A DNA stretch of 47,257 bases. Origin: a virus. The notes under the pieces were generated by a model. It ran no database searches, was not told where the DNA came from, and saw only the letters and a program-made list of their open reading frames with translations. The DNA lies in the IMG/VR virus record IMGVR_UViG_3300008107_007977, positions 1 to 47,257 of that record. One strand, written 5' to 3'. A program made the translations under genes and the position numbers. Positions 33,455 to 40,782 of the stretch are shown here, piece by piece (the first letter of the stretch is position 1; each line of letters opens with the position of its first letter).

Positions 33455-33922
33455 TTATTCCTTTGCTTCGATTAGCGCAGGCTTTTTAATTTCAATCTTA
33501 CGAGGTTTCTTTTCTTCAGGAATGACGTTTTCGAGATGAATCGAAAGCACGCCATCAGCAAGGTTAGCATCACGAACCACTACTGTATCAGAAAGAACGA
33601 ATTGACGAGAGAATTTACGACCCGCGATACCCTTTACAAGATAAACGCGATCGTCTTCCTCTGCCTTCTTTCCTGTTACTTTGAGAGAGTTTCTCTCTGT
33701 AGTGATTTCAATCTCATCTAGTTTATATCCAGCAATTGCAAGTTCCACGATGAAATTGTATTCGTCAGTTTTAATGACATTTACTGGTGGAAAAGCAGTT
33801 TGAGATGCTGTGATTAGATGAGCCGCATTATCGAGAGCAGCGAACGCATTTTCAAACCCAAGAGCAGTTGGAAGAAGACGATCGAGTCCGTAATGGGATG
33901 TGAGTGTAGTGATATTTGTCAT
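33455..33922 (-). CDS. Hsp20-family small heat shock protein
   Basis: The 155-residue protein shows the alpha-crystallin domain: FPPVNVIKTDEYNFIVELAIAGYKLDEIEI, NSLKVTGKK, and the RKFSRQFVLSD plus ANLADGVLSIHLE end. Such chaperones are common in marine T4-like phages and probably stabilise structural proteins or host proteins during infection. AAAGGAG precedes the ATG. A CTAAATA motif lies 60 nt upstream. Confidence 0.92.
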   Translation of the reverse strand: MTNITTLTSHYGLDRLLPTALGFENAFAALDNAAHLITASQTAFPPVNVIKTDEYNFIVELAIAGYKLDEIEITTERNSLKVTGKKAEEDDRVYLVKGIAGRKFSRQFVLSDTVVVRDANLADGVLSIHLENVIPEEKKPRKIEIKKPALIEAKE

Positions 33923-33981
33923 TTTGTTACTCCTTTAATAAGCAAGTTTAGTTATGGAACCCCAAATGGGCATTCCACTTC

Positions 33982-33988
33982 TATTTAG
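33982..33988 (-). promoter_or_regulatory. CTAAATA late-promoter-like motif before the Hsp20 gene
   Basis: The minus strand reads CTAAATA and includes the TAA stop of the dUTPase gene. It is 60 nt upstream of the Hsp20 ATG. The rest of the gap has only a weak hairpin and no T tract. Confidence 0.4.
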
Positions 33989-34629
33989 CCAAAATTCGTT
34001 GGTCCGTCTACTTTCCACTCCTCCATCGGAGGAGTTTCGTGCGAAACCGCATACCGTTGGACTGGAGGAGTTTGAATACCTGTCGAGCCAAATCCACCAG
34101 CACGTTCAGAGTGTTTCTCTGGGCGAGTATTTGCGATAGCGATATAAAATGGTTCGTTACAAACAATCTCACCTTGAGCAATACGATCACCTTTACGAAT
34201 CGTTTGATGCATCTTAGAGATGTTTGTCAAAAGCACAAATACTTCTTCCTGGTAATCAACATCAATTATACCTTCACAGTTTGCCAAGATCAATCCTTTC
34301 TTAAGCGAAAGACCAGAGCGAGGGTGAAGACGAATGCTATGATTCTGAAGCGGCAATTCTGCGCGGGAAATGTCGGCGTATGTTTCGATCGTCTTTCGAT
34401 GATCAATCTTACAGATCAAACCTGTTGGAATCAACAGACGATCTCCTGGATTAATTGAAACTTCACCGAAACCATTCACTTCATACTCAACAGGCGTGTT
34501 GAATGCATCATACCCTTTAACAAGTTTGTTTGTTGGTTGAAAGGACAAATCAAAACAGTTAGAAAGTGTTGTTCCGTATGTTGGTAATTCTACATCATTA
34601 TGAAGTCGGTACACATTCAAATATATCAT
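33985..34629 (-). CDS. dut: dUTPase
   Basis: The 214-residue protein shows the five dUTPase motifs in order: FDLSFQ (motif 1), HPRSGLSLKKG (motif 2), GIIDVDYQEEVFVLLTN (motif 3), GDRIAQGEIV (motif 4) and ERAGGFGSTG (motif 5). It is longer than the usual approximately 150 residues because of an insertion in the first half. It hydrolyses dUTP to dUMP and PPi, preventing uracil incorporation. The stop overlaps a late-promoter-like motif. Confidence 0.93.
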   Translation of the reverse strand: MIYLNVYRLHNDVELPTYGTTLSNCFDLSFQPTNKLVKGYDAFNTPVEYEVNGFGEVSINPGDRLLIPTGLICKIDHRKTIETYADISRAELPLQNHSIRLHPRSGLSLKKGLILANCEGIIDVDYQEEVFVLLTNISKMHQTIRKGDRIAQGEIVCNEPFYIAIANTRPEKHSERAGGFGSTGIQTPPVQRYAVSHETPPMEEWKVDGPTNFG

Positions 34630-34940
34630 ATTAACTCCTCAACATATATTTTCAAATCAGTAATACCACGTTTAATTCTATGATAGGTGTACGCAGGAAT
34701 ATTAATCACATCACCTATTTTCATCTCAATCGGCAATTGGTTATCTAATTGTAGATACCAACCCTCACCTTCAATTATAGTTATGACTCGCGTCGAATGA
34801 TCGCGATGCCAAACTAATTCTTCGCTAACAACTTCTTTGTTGAAGATACGATAAAAAGTGTTAGCGCTGATACGTTCTTCAACGTATGGATTTACCACCA
34901 AGTCTTTCCTGAATTTGAGAAATATCTTGGCCAACGGCAT
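34626..34940 (-). CDS. Cupin-like protein
   Basis: The 104-residue protein reads NPYVEERISANTFYRIF, ELVWHRDHSTRVITIIEGEGWYLQLDNQ and MKIGDVINIPAYTYHRI, a cupin barrel with a likely metal site (His-x-Asp and a later His). Similar small cupins occur near replication genes in marine T4-like phages. Its first 49 nt overlap the end of the upstream gene. A role is not known. Confidence 0.75.
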   Translation of the reverse strand: MPLAKIFLKFRKDLVVNPYVEERISANTFYRIFNKEVVSEELVWHRDHSTRVITIIEGEGWYLQLDNQLPIEMKIGDVINIPAYTYHRIKRGITDLKIYVEELI

Positions 34941-35509
34941 GCCCAGTAAGATGCACTGGTCTTATCTTTATTTGTTAAGCAACGATGACGAGCAACGAAA
35001 GAACGAACTCTTGCTGGATCATTATACTTCTTTGCCATTCCTGATTGACTGAAGTTTACTTTCTTAACACCACCATCGCTGGTGCGCACATAAACTGCAC
35101 CACCACTTCCTTGACGAAATGGTTTGCCAATACCTTTACCGCCTGTTGGATCGTCCGCCTCATTTACAGGAACGCAGTTAGGCACCATCTTGTCACCTTT
35201 CTTCTTCATTCCTTTTTGAACGTAACCCGTCCAGCATTCTTCAAGACCTTCTTCGATTGGATAATCAAGAACAACTAATTGCCCTTCATATTCAGCAATC
35301 TCACCAATATCACTTTCTAGCAAATCAATTTCCCATTCATCTGCTGGAACGTACAATCCACGTTCATAAAGTTTCTTGGCTTCACGAATCAACTCGAAGA
35401 ACTTTTCAGAACCAGGACGAAAAACGTTTTCAGTAAATGAAATTCTTTCATCCAAGTGATACTTAACTGCTTCCGACAAAGTTACTTCTTCGTTGATTTT
35501 ATGAGTCAT
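34892..35509 (-). CDS. Conserved phage protein with YVRTSDGGVKKVNF domain
   Basis: The 205-residue protein has an N-terminal helical part with acidic stretches and a C-terminal domain reading GGAVYVRTSDGGVKKVNFSQSG, followed by RVRSFVARHRC, SASYWACRWPRYFS and a GKTWW end. This C-terminal domain, with its RHRC and YWACRW segments, recurs in many phage proteins, often fused to other virion or DNA-packaging parts. Function unknown. Confidence 0.65.
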   Translation of the reverse strand: MTHKINEEVTLSEAVKYHLDERISFTENVFRPGSEKFFELIREAKKLYERGLYVPADEWEIDLLESDIGEIAEYEGQLVVLDYPIEEGLEECWTGYVQKGMKKKGDKMVPNCVPVNEADDPTGGKGIGKPFRQGSGGAVYVRTSDGGVKKVNFSQSGMAKKYNDPARVRSFVARHRCLTNKDKTSASYWACRWPRYFSNSGKTWW

Positions 35510-35913
35510 TGCTGTCTTGGCTCCAACTTACGACCGATATTATATTTAGCAACTAATTGCCAGTCGTTTTTATCTTTGAACGCAATAATTTTAATTTGCG
35601 ATAAAGGTGCACGAGGCTCTACAATTTTCTCAGGATTTACAACTTTTAGTAAACCCCATTCTTCAAGAAGGTTTGCGATTGAATTGCGACGAGCAAGATC
35701 GTTATCCGAAATGCTTGAGGCTTTACCATCTAACAAAAATAATTCTTTGAAGTGCACAATATAGTAACGACCTTGCTTGTGTAAAATGTGGCAAGATTGA
35801 TATAGAATATTTTCTTTTTTGGCTGCTACGCCGATGCGCGTTAGTGTTTCGCGAATCTTGAGGAAGTCGTCGGCATTCTGTAGCGTCACTTCCACTAAAT
35901 TATCAACACTCAT
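35506..35913 (-). CDS. regA: RegA translational repressor
   Basis: ATG at 35913 has AGGTG 6 nt upstream; a GTG 9 nt earlier is less likely. The 135-residue protein matches T4 RegA: VEVTLQNADDFLKIRETLTRIGVA, ILYQSCHILHKQGRYYIVHFKELFLLDG and RRNSIANLLEEWGLL. RegA binds ribosome-binding sites of early mRNAs and represses them. It lies next to 62 and 44, as in T4. Confidence 0.93.
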   Translation of the reverse strand: MSVDNLVEVTLQNADDFLKIRETLTRIGVAAKKENILYQSCHILHKQGRYYIVHFKELFLLDGKASSISDNDLARRNSIANLLEEWGLLKVVNPEKIVEPRAPLSQIKIIAFKDKNDWQLVAKYNIGRKLEPRQQ

Positions 35914-35914
35914 T

Positions 35915-36286
35915 TCAGTCACCTATTTTAGTTTTTTCTTTTATAATCTCAATTTGCTCATCTGTCAGTACTTTTAAAGCGTCTGCAGCCTTTGCGTCAG
36001 AATAACCAAAAAATAACTTTACCGATTGCAAACTATCCTCTTTTATGGGTTTTTCCCATTTGGCGAAGGATCGTTTCTTCGCTCGAACTATATTTATTAA
36101 ATAGTCATATTGAGGCTTTTTGTCGAGACCGAAATTGACGTTCATTTGGTTTGCATACATAACGCAATCCATATGGTACGAAAGTGCCTTATTTACGATA
36201 AACGGATTGTAGTCTTTTTCATCCTCCAATACTGGGGTTTTGGTTTGTAAAATGCTTGGTACAATATCTTTAAATAAGTCAGCCAT
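35915..36286 (-). CDS. 62: Clamp-loader small subunit (gp62)
   Basis: The 123-residue protein (T4 gp62 is 187) contains NPFIVNKALSYHMDCVMYANQMN and KKRSFAKWEKPIKEDSLQSVKLFFGYS, the gp62 hallmark. It sits between 44 and regA, as in T4. It is the stabilising subunit of the 44/62 clamp loader. The shorter length is typical of marine relatives. It overlaps no gene and is 1 nt from 44. Confidence 0.88.
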   Translation of the reverse strand: MADLFKDIVPSILQTKTPVLEDEKDYNPFIVNKALSYHMDCVMYANQMNVNFGLDKKPQYDYLINIVRAKKRSFAKWEKPIKEDSLQSVKLFFGYSDAKAADALKVLTDEQIEIIKEKTKIGD

Positions 36287-36287
36287 A

Positions 36288-37232
36288 TCACTTAAACTCG
36301 CAATCGACCATCAATTCAGTCAGGAAAGCCATTAGATTGATTTCCTGATCTGCTGCGAATGCAGCCTGATACTGATATTTACCGAGCAAGATCACCGCCA
36401 TTGGAATGGTGGCTGGATTGAGGATATCGTACAGTTTGTCATAAATATCGCGCATGATACGGTGCGTATCATTTTCGGCATTTTGAGCGACCCACTTACG
36501 AACGTTTCGGAAATCCTTGTCTTTCAGATAAGCAATCAATTCCGTAACCTTAACATCGCTGACCTGAGCCAGAATACCAACGTCGATATTCCCACCCACG
36601 CTGTAGCGTTGAAGTTCGTTTAGAACGCGACGATAATCTGGGAAGAATTTAGTGATGAGTTCGGCAACGACCTTCAAATCATACTGAACCTTTTCTTCTT
36701 TTAGAATCTGCTCAACACGCTTCATAAACGCAGAAGCCATCTTGGCTTTGTTACCGTTTTGAAGTTTGAAGTCAATTACCGCACAACGAGAATGTAGCGG
36801 TTGAATGATGCGATTCTTAAAGTTACACGTGAAGATAAACGAACAGTTTTTAGAAAACTCTTCGATCACACCACGAAACGCCGCTTGAGCCGCAGCAGTA
36901 AGATAGTCAGCCTCATCGATGATGATAACTTTACGACCAGTTCCAGTGAGCGAAACTGATGAGGCGAATCCTTTGACTTTGATACGCAAAGTATCAATGC
37001 CAGATTCGTCCGAACCGTTGATTATGATATAATCACAACCAATTTCCTCGCACATGGCGCGAGCAACAGTCGTCTTACCAACACCCGCCGATCCAGAAAG
37101 GATCATGTTCGGGATTTCTTTTCTTTCTACATATTCCTGAAATGTTTTCTTAAAGGTCTCAGGAAGAATACACTCAGCAATGGTCTTGGGTCGATACTTT
37201 TCGACCCACAACATTTCTACACTTTGCAACAT
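36288..37232 (-). CDS. 44: Clamp-loader large subunit (gp44)
   Basis: The 314-residue AAA+ protein reads MLQSVEMLWVEKYRPKTIAECILP, Walker A GSAGVGKTT, Walker B VIIIDEADYLT and an SFIFTCNFKNRIIQPLHSRC sensor/Arg-finger segment. It loads the 45 clamp at the primer terminus. AAGGGGA sits 8 nt before the ATG at 37232. Its neighbours (45, 62, regA) confirm the assignment. Confidence 0.95.
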   Translation of the reverse strand: MLQSVEMLWVEKYRPKTIAECILPETFKKTFQEYVERKEIPNMILSGSAGVGKTTVARAMCEEIGCDYIIINGSDESGIDTLRIKVKGFASSVSLTGTGRKVIIIDEADYLTAAAQAAFRGVIEEFSKNCSFIFTCNFKNRIIQPLHSRCAVIDFKLQNGNKAKMASAFMKRVEQILKEEKVQYDLKVVAELITKFFPDYRRVLNELQRYSVGGNIDVGILAQVSDVKVTELIAYLKDKDFRNVRKWVAQNAENDTHRIMRDIYDKLYDILNPATIPMAVILLGKYQYQAAFAADQEINLMAFLTELMVDCEFK

Positions 37233-37262
37233 AATATATCCCCTTCATAATAAAATATAAAA

Positions 37263-37586
37263 TCACTCAGTCACTATTCTACGCCATTTACCGTTTGTAA
37301 GCAAGTACATTTCACCATCTGGTCCAACAGTCATACTTGCCTTCACATGCCGTTCAGTTCCAGAAACAAACTGCGACCCAAAACGGAATGTATTAGGTTC
37401 AATTGGACGCAGTTCGCCATACTCTGCACCAAGAGTTAGTTTACCATTGAAACCAGTGGATTCAATTTCCTTGATACACTTTGCTTGATCAGAATCTGGC
37501 AAAACAGCAGCGGCGGCAACTACGCCACCACCAGCAATACCACCAGCAAGACCAAGGTACTTGAAGAAATTACGTCTTGTTGCCAT
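37263..37586 (-). CDS. Putative Tat-exported protein
   Basis: ATG at 37586 has GGAG 8 nt upstream. The 107-residue protein begins MATRRNFFKYLGLAGG, a twin-arginine signal (T-R-R-x-F-x-K) followed by a hydrophobic Gly/Ala core (to about residue 28). The mature part (KCIKEIESTG, FRFGSQFVSGTERHVKASMTVGPDGEMYLL) looks like a small beta protein. The signal implies export of a folded protein by the host Tat system. The upstream membrane-protein gene overlaps by 17 nt. Confidence 0.7.
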   Translation of the reverse strand: MATRRNFFKYLGLAGGIAGGGVVAAAAVLPDSDQAKCIKEIESTGFNGKLTLGAEYGELRPIEPNTFRFGSQFVSGTERHVKASMTVGPDGEMYLLTNGKWRRIVTE

Positions 37587-37737
37587 ACTTGTGCTCCCAT
37601 AACGAATAAAGTGCAATACCAATCATTAACATGACTGGAGGTGCAGAATACGGAATCCAATGGAAGTATGTGTTTACAAGAGCGAAAATTGCTGTCAACA
37701 AAATTACGATTAGAATAGGTAATTCAGATTTATGCAT
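37570..37737 (-). CDS. Small membrane protein (55 residues) paired with the Tat-type protein
   Basis: ATG at 37737 to TAA at 37570-37572 encodes MHKSELPILIVILLTAIFAL and a second segment PPVMLMIGIALYSLW, predicting two membrane helices. GGAG lies 8 nt upstream. It overlaps the Tat-signal gene by 17 nt, so the two are probably co-translated and may act together in the membrane. Confidence 0.7.
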   Translation of the reverse strand: MHKSELPILIVILLTAIFALVNTYFHWIPYSAPPVMLMIGIALYSLWEHKYGNKT

Positions 37738-37757
37738 AATAAAACTCCAAAGAAAGA

Positions 37758-37833
37758 ATGGGGTGGAGAAGGTGAACTCTCACGATGAGCAGTCTGGCGG
37801 ATAGTACCGTCGGCAATGAACGCCGCACCCCAT
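37758..37833 (-). ncRNA. Candidate structured RNA element between dsbA-like and membrane-protein genes
   Basis: The 76-nt block is GC-rich in an AT-rich genome and is closed by a perfect 8-bp stem (ATGGGGTG at 37826-37833 with CACCCCAT at 37758-37765, minus strand). Inside are CGGC-GTTCATT-GCCG, CGG-TACTAT-CCG and either GTGA-GAGT-TCAC or CTCA-TCG-TGAG hairpins. A CTAAATA motif ends 6 nt before the stem, so a late transcript would begin at it. It is not a tRNA by arm sizes. It could be a regulatory 5' UTR or a small RNA. Confidence 0.5.
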
Positions 37834-37837
37834 AATC

Positions 37838-38074
37838 TTATTTAGCGACGTTTTCGTAAATTTCAACGAAATCGTTCTGCTCCGCCACTTCTTCTTCAAA
37901 GTTTCGTCGATGATAAACTTTCGCTAACTTTCGACTCAACTTCTTCGGAATTTCGTGCTCTTCCTGCATCTTCTGGAGGACCTCTTTGATGAGGTCTCGT
38001 TCGGCTTCAATGCGGGTAAGTGAGTTTGAAATCTCTTGGAGACAGCCAAGAACCTTTGCTTTATCTACTCTCAT
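37838..38074 (-). CDS. dsbA: DsbA-like double-stranded DNA-binding protein (T4 dsbA family)
   Basis: The 78-residue protein begins MRVDKAKVLGCLQEISN and ends KLSRKLAKVYHRRNFEEEVAEQNDFVEIYENV. The C-terminal segment resembles that of T4 DsbA (a 89-residue protein with an LYHKDN and EVVELYD pattern), which binds dsDNA and helps late transcription. Its ATG overlaps the clamp-gene stop by 1 nt; the clamp is itself the late-transcription coactivator, supporting the assignment. Confidence 0.62.
   Translation of the reverse strand: MRVDKAKVLGCLQEISNSLTRIEAERDLIKEVLQKMQEEHEIPKKLSRKLAKVYHRRNFEEEVAEQNDFVEIYENVAK
37839..37845 (-). promoter_or_regulatory. CTAAATA late-promoter-like motif before the structured element
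   Basis: The minus strand reads CTAAATA, including part of the TAA stop of the dsbA-like gene. With a 6-nt discriminator the start site falls at about 37831-37832, the foot of the stem. Confidence 0.45.
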
Positions 38075-38757
38075 TAGCCTTCTCCGAAGTTTGAACTAGC
38101 CGCTTCAATCGCAATCCAATAGGTTAATTTCTTTGATTCGTTATAGAATCGAGAAACGCCCATAGAAGCAATCTCAACAACATACTCATCTGGTACGATC
38201 TTAAGATTTTCAATCTTAAGAGTTGCTTGGAACTGAATGTCAGTTTCATCATTCAAAACGATCTTGGCGTCATCGACAATTTCACCCTTGACATCCATTG
38301 CAGAGATGGCAATCTTACCATCTTCATTTGTTACAACAACGTTAGGGCACTTCAAAATCGAAGCAACGCTGAAAATCCAATTCAAAGTCTCAGCAGGAAG
38401 CGTGAACTTAACTTCATATGCTGGAATGTTAATCTCTTTATTTGGTGGAGTTAGAATAAGATTAGTGGCGGTGAAACGTTGACGAATTGTACCCTTGCCA
38501 CCAAGACTTTTGAATACGAGAAAGTCTTGAAGAATTTCAACTTCATTGTCGTTCTTGTTCATAGACAACAAGCCAAGCGACTTATTCAAATCATAAATTC
38601 CAAACTCATGAGGGAATGTTTCCTCAACAACTGCTTCAGCAAGAATAGCCTTGCTGGAAGAAATCGTGCGGAGTTTATTGCCAGGCTTTACAACGATTCC
38701 GCCATTAATCGCGGCAAAGTTTTTCAAAATAGTAACGGTGTTTTCAGAAAGTTTCAT
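38074..38757 (-). CDS. 45: Sliding clamp (gp45)
   Basis: The 227-residue protein (T4 gp45, 228) reads MKLSENTVTILKNFAAINGGIVVKPGN, FGIYDLNKSLGLLSM, EVKFTLPAETLNWIFSVA and SMGVSRFYNESKKLTYWIAIE, all gp45 segments. It is the trimeric processivity clamp and in T4 also coactivates late transcription. Its promoter (38789-38817) lies in the end of the dNMP kinase gene, with GAGG before the ATG. Confidence 0.95.
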   Translation of the reverse strand: MKLSENTVTILKNFAAINGGIVVKPGNKLRTISSSKAILAEAVVEETFPHEFGIYDLNKSLGLLSMNKNDNEVEILQDFLVFKSLGGKGTIRQRFTATNLILTPPNKEINIPAYEVKFTLPAETLNWIFSVASILKCPNVVVTNEDGKIAISAMDVKGEIVDDAKIVLNDETDIQFQATLKIENLKIVPDEYVVEIASMGVSRFYNESKKLTYWIAIEAASSNFGEG

Positions 38758-39415
38758 AATTTAGAACCTCATTTGCTTCAACATGATTATTATATAACGA
38801 ATCTACCAATTTATCAACCCTAACTGTCAATTCTTCCAAACTACAGTTGTTATCCATGATTATATCGTAGTCAGAACCAATCCAAGCCCATTCTGAATAA
38901 TGAACTTCAGGATATGCATTACGCATTACATCAAGATTGTGGCGACCTAGATTACAGTCTCGAGCAAGATTGTACCACTCAGGATCATCACCACGGCGAA
39001 CGCGAATAACCTTACCGCCGCTATCTCGAATTGCTTTAATTTCATTCGGAAACCTCACATCAGCAATAACATAATTATTCCAAGGAGCCTGTTCACAACG
39101 ACGCATCACAGTATGAACCCAGAGGTCAGGGTGAAAAACATCCCGCCCTGCCTCTGTGCCCATTAGCTGGAGTGCTAATCTTGGTGAAAATGGTCGACCG
39201 AGTTTCTCAGACCACCATTTGTCGTCTTGCTCGCGCCATGCTCGAGATTCTGGAGTATTACCTTCGAGCATTTGACGATCCCAACCAAAGATAATTGAGC
39301 ATGCGTCTTTGAGACTGTTTGCGTAACTCTCCTTGAAAAAGTCATGTCGTTCGACCAAGAGATCTGCGACTGTACCTTTACCTGCTCCAATGAAGCCAAC
39401 AAGACCAACGATCAT
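38744..39415 (-). CDS. 1: Deoxynucleoside monophosphate kinase (T4 gp1-like)
   Basis: The 223-residue protein begins MIVGLVGFIGAGKGTVADLLV, a Walker A loop (GFIGAGKGT), and has the dNMP kinase-like segments SYANSLKDACSIIFGW, PRLALQLMGTEAGRDVFHPDLWV, NYVIADVRFPNEIKAI and GGKVIRVRRG. T4 gp1 phosphorylates dNMPs including modified dNMPs. It overlaps gp45 by 14 nt. Its location beside the base-modification island would fit a kinase accepting unusual nucleotides. Confidence 0.8.
   Translation of the reverse strand: MIVGLVGFIGAGKGTVADLLVERHDFFKESYANSLKDACSIIFGWDRQMLEGNTPESRAWREQDDKWWSEKLGRPFSPRLALQLMGTEAGRDVFHPDLWVHTVMRRCEQAPWNNYVIADVRFPNEIKAIRDSGGKVIRVRRGDDPEWYNLARDCNLGRHNLDVMRNAYPEVHYSEWAWIGSDYDIIMDNNCSLEELTVRVDKLVDSLYNNHVEANEVLNYETF
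38789..38817 (-). promoter_or_regulatory. Sigma-70-like promoter of the sliding clamp gene
   Basis: The minus strand reads TTGATA (38812-38817), exactly 17 bp, then TATAAT (38789-38794). Transcription would start about 25 nt before the gp45 ATG (38757), and GAGG follows. The promoter lies inside the last codons of the dNMP kinase gene. Confidence 0.7.
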
Positions 39416-39430
39416 AACAAAATCTCTGGA

Positions 39431-40228
39431 TTAAAGAGAACCGACGTAATTTGCAACAGCACCCATATCACCAGTGAATGGGTATGTGCCAACGTGATGC
39501 GTTTTCATCCATGGGCAGAGGAAAATTTGACCACCGATTTTACGCCACCACTGGCAGAACATATAATCTTCAGACAAGTAACGATCACTCTTGCCATGAT
39601 CAATGACAGTGTCAAAGTATGCATGGATGTAACGCGAACCATCAAAGTTGGCTTGACCAACATGATCTGGCTTATAGTTAAATTCAGGATAGGCTTCCTT
39701 GAATTTACCAAAGACTTCTTTCTTAACCATCATGAAACCAGTTCCGATTTCTAGAACTTCAAGCGGCTCACCGACGTTAAATTGACCAGTGCCTGCGACA
39801 GCATTAAAGACATAATCACCAGTCACTTTTTCAAGTTCATTTGGAGTAATGTCTGGCTTGCGCTTAACTGCTTCAATTACTGCCGACCACTTAATTGATT
39901 TCTTTGGGTACGGTCCGCCAATAACTTCTTTATCCAAAGCAAGCATCGCGATTACATCCTTTGGATCGAAATGAATATCAGAGTCGATAAAAAGAAGATG
40001 CGTAAATCCCGAACGAAGAAATTCATCTACAAGATAGTTTCTTGCACGAGTAATCAGCGATTCGTTAAAGATATATGAAAATCGAGTTTCAATGCCGTAA
40101 TTGGCACAGACTGCTTGAAGGTCTAGGCTCGACTTAATGTACATTCCATGTGCCATACCACCATACATTGGTGTGGCTACAAAGAGTTTATTTTTGCGTA
40201 GTTTTTCTACAGAAATTTCAAGTTGCAT
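39431..40228 (-). CDS. GT-A glycosyltransferase-like protein
   Basis: The 265-residue protein reads LFVATPMYGGMAHGMYIKSSLDLQ, then FTHLLFIDSDIHFDPKDVIAM with Asp82-x-Asp84 as DxD, followed by IGGPYPKK and GTGFMMVKKEVFGKF. Similar proteins are common in marine T4-like phages. It should bind a nucleotide sugar and a divalent metal. It is last in transcription order of the predicted modification operon; a base, fibre or lipid glycan are possible targets. Confidence 0.72.
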   Translation of the reverse strand: MQLEISVEKLRKNKLFVATPMYGGMAHGMYIKSSLDLQAVCANYGIETRFSYIFNESLITRARNYLVDEFLRSGFTHLLFIDSDIHFDPKDVIAMLALDKEVIGGPYPKKSIKWSAVIEAVKRKPDITPNELEKVTGDYVFNAVAGTGQFNVGEPLEVLEIGTGFMMVKKEVFGKFKEAYPEFNYKPDHVGQANFDGSRYIHAYFDTVIDHGKSDRYLSEDYMFCQWWRKIGGQIFLCPWMKTHHVGTYPFTGDMGAVANYVGSL

Positions 40229-40230
40229 TA

Positions 40231-40782
40231 TTATTCACTCCAGTTAAAAAATGATCTAACATAATTAAGAATCTTTTGTTGATCTTCGAGATTCTCATTA
40301 ACCATCACATCTATATAGTCCATCAACATAAGCGAACTACGGATATTCGCAATTTTAGTCTTACGAGAGTTCTTAAACTTTTCATCTTGATCATCTTTAC
40401 GATCAATGTGACGTTGATCAAGAGTCGAATCTTTTACCGTCAAAATCAAAATTTTAAAATCATTTGGAAATAGTTCGGATAGATTATCTAGCATCTTACC
40501 GTTAAACAAACGATCGCCTTCAAAGATTACATTAGCATTTGATTCGCGCGCAAGTGTGTTGAAAAACTTATCCGCATCTGGTTGCACTGCCATAGACAAA
40601 CGATCTGTACCCTGGAATACATTACCGTCATTAACATACTTGCCGAGAATATAAAGATTCAACTTCTTGGAATACATAGCATCAAGAAGTTTCTCTGGCT
40701 TGACCACTTGCCAATCATCGGCGAGTGAAATCAATAGTAAACTTTTCTTTATTGATTTTATTTCGTGCCGCAAGTCTTTCAT
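40231..40782 (-). CDS. Conserved phage protein, kinase-like lid region
   Basis: The start is uncertain; I chose ATG at 40782 (MKDLRHEIKS), although a TTG at 40734 (ISLADDWQVVKPEKLL) fits homologues of this type better and no good ribosome-binding site is seen. The 183-residue protein reads LNLYILGKYVND, GTDRLSMAVQPDADKF, NVIFEGDRLF and RHIDRKDDQDEKFKNSRKTKIANI. The last segment resembles the Arg-rich lid of P-loop kinases, but no Walker A is visible. It overlaps the amino acid:DNA transferase-like gene and probably acts with it. Confidence 0.6.
   Translation of the reverse strand: MKDLRHEIKSIKKSLLLISLADDWQVVKPEKLLDAMYSKKLNLYILGKYVNDGNVFQGTDRLSMAVQPDADKFFNTLARESNANVIFEGDRLFNGKMLDNLSELFPNDFKILILTVKDSTLDQRHIDRKDDQDEKFKNSRKTKIANIRSSLMLMDYIDVMVNENLEDQQKILNYVRSFFNWSE

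Noticed and set aside
37758-37833. tRNA gene
   Set aside because: The 76-nt length and 8-bp acceptor-like stem look tRNA-like, but the D-loop lacks GG, no 17-nt anticodon arm with T33 forms, the would-be T-loop is six bases and lacks the usual TTCRA, and no CCA follows.
37782-37835. A 17-codon Cys-rich peptide frame in the same block
   Set aside because: It has no ribosome-binding site, and the sequence is better explained by base pairing of a structured RNA.
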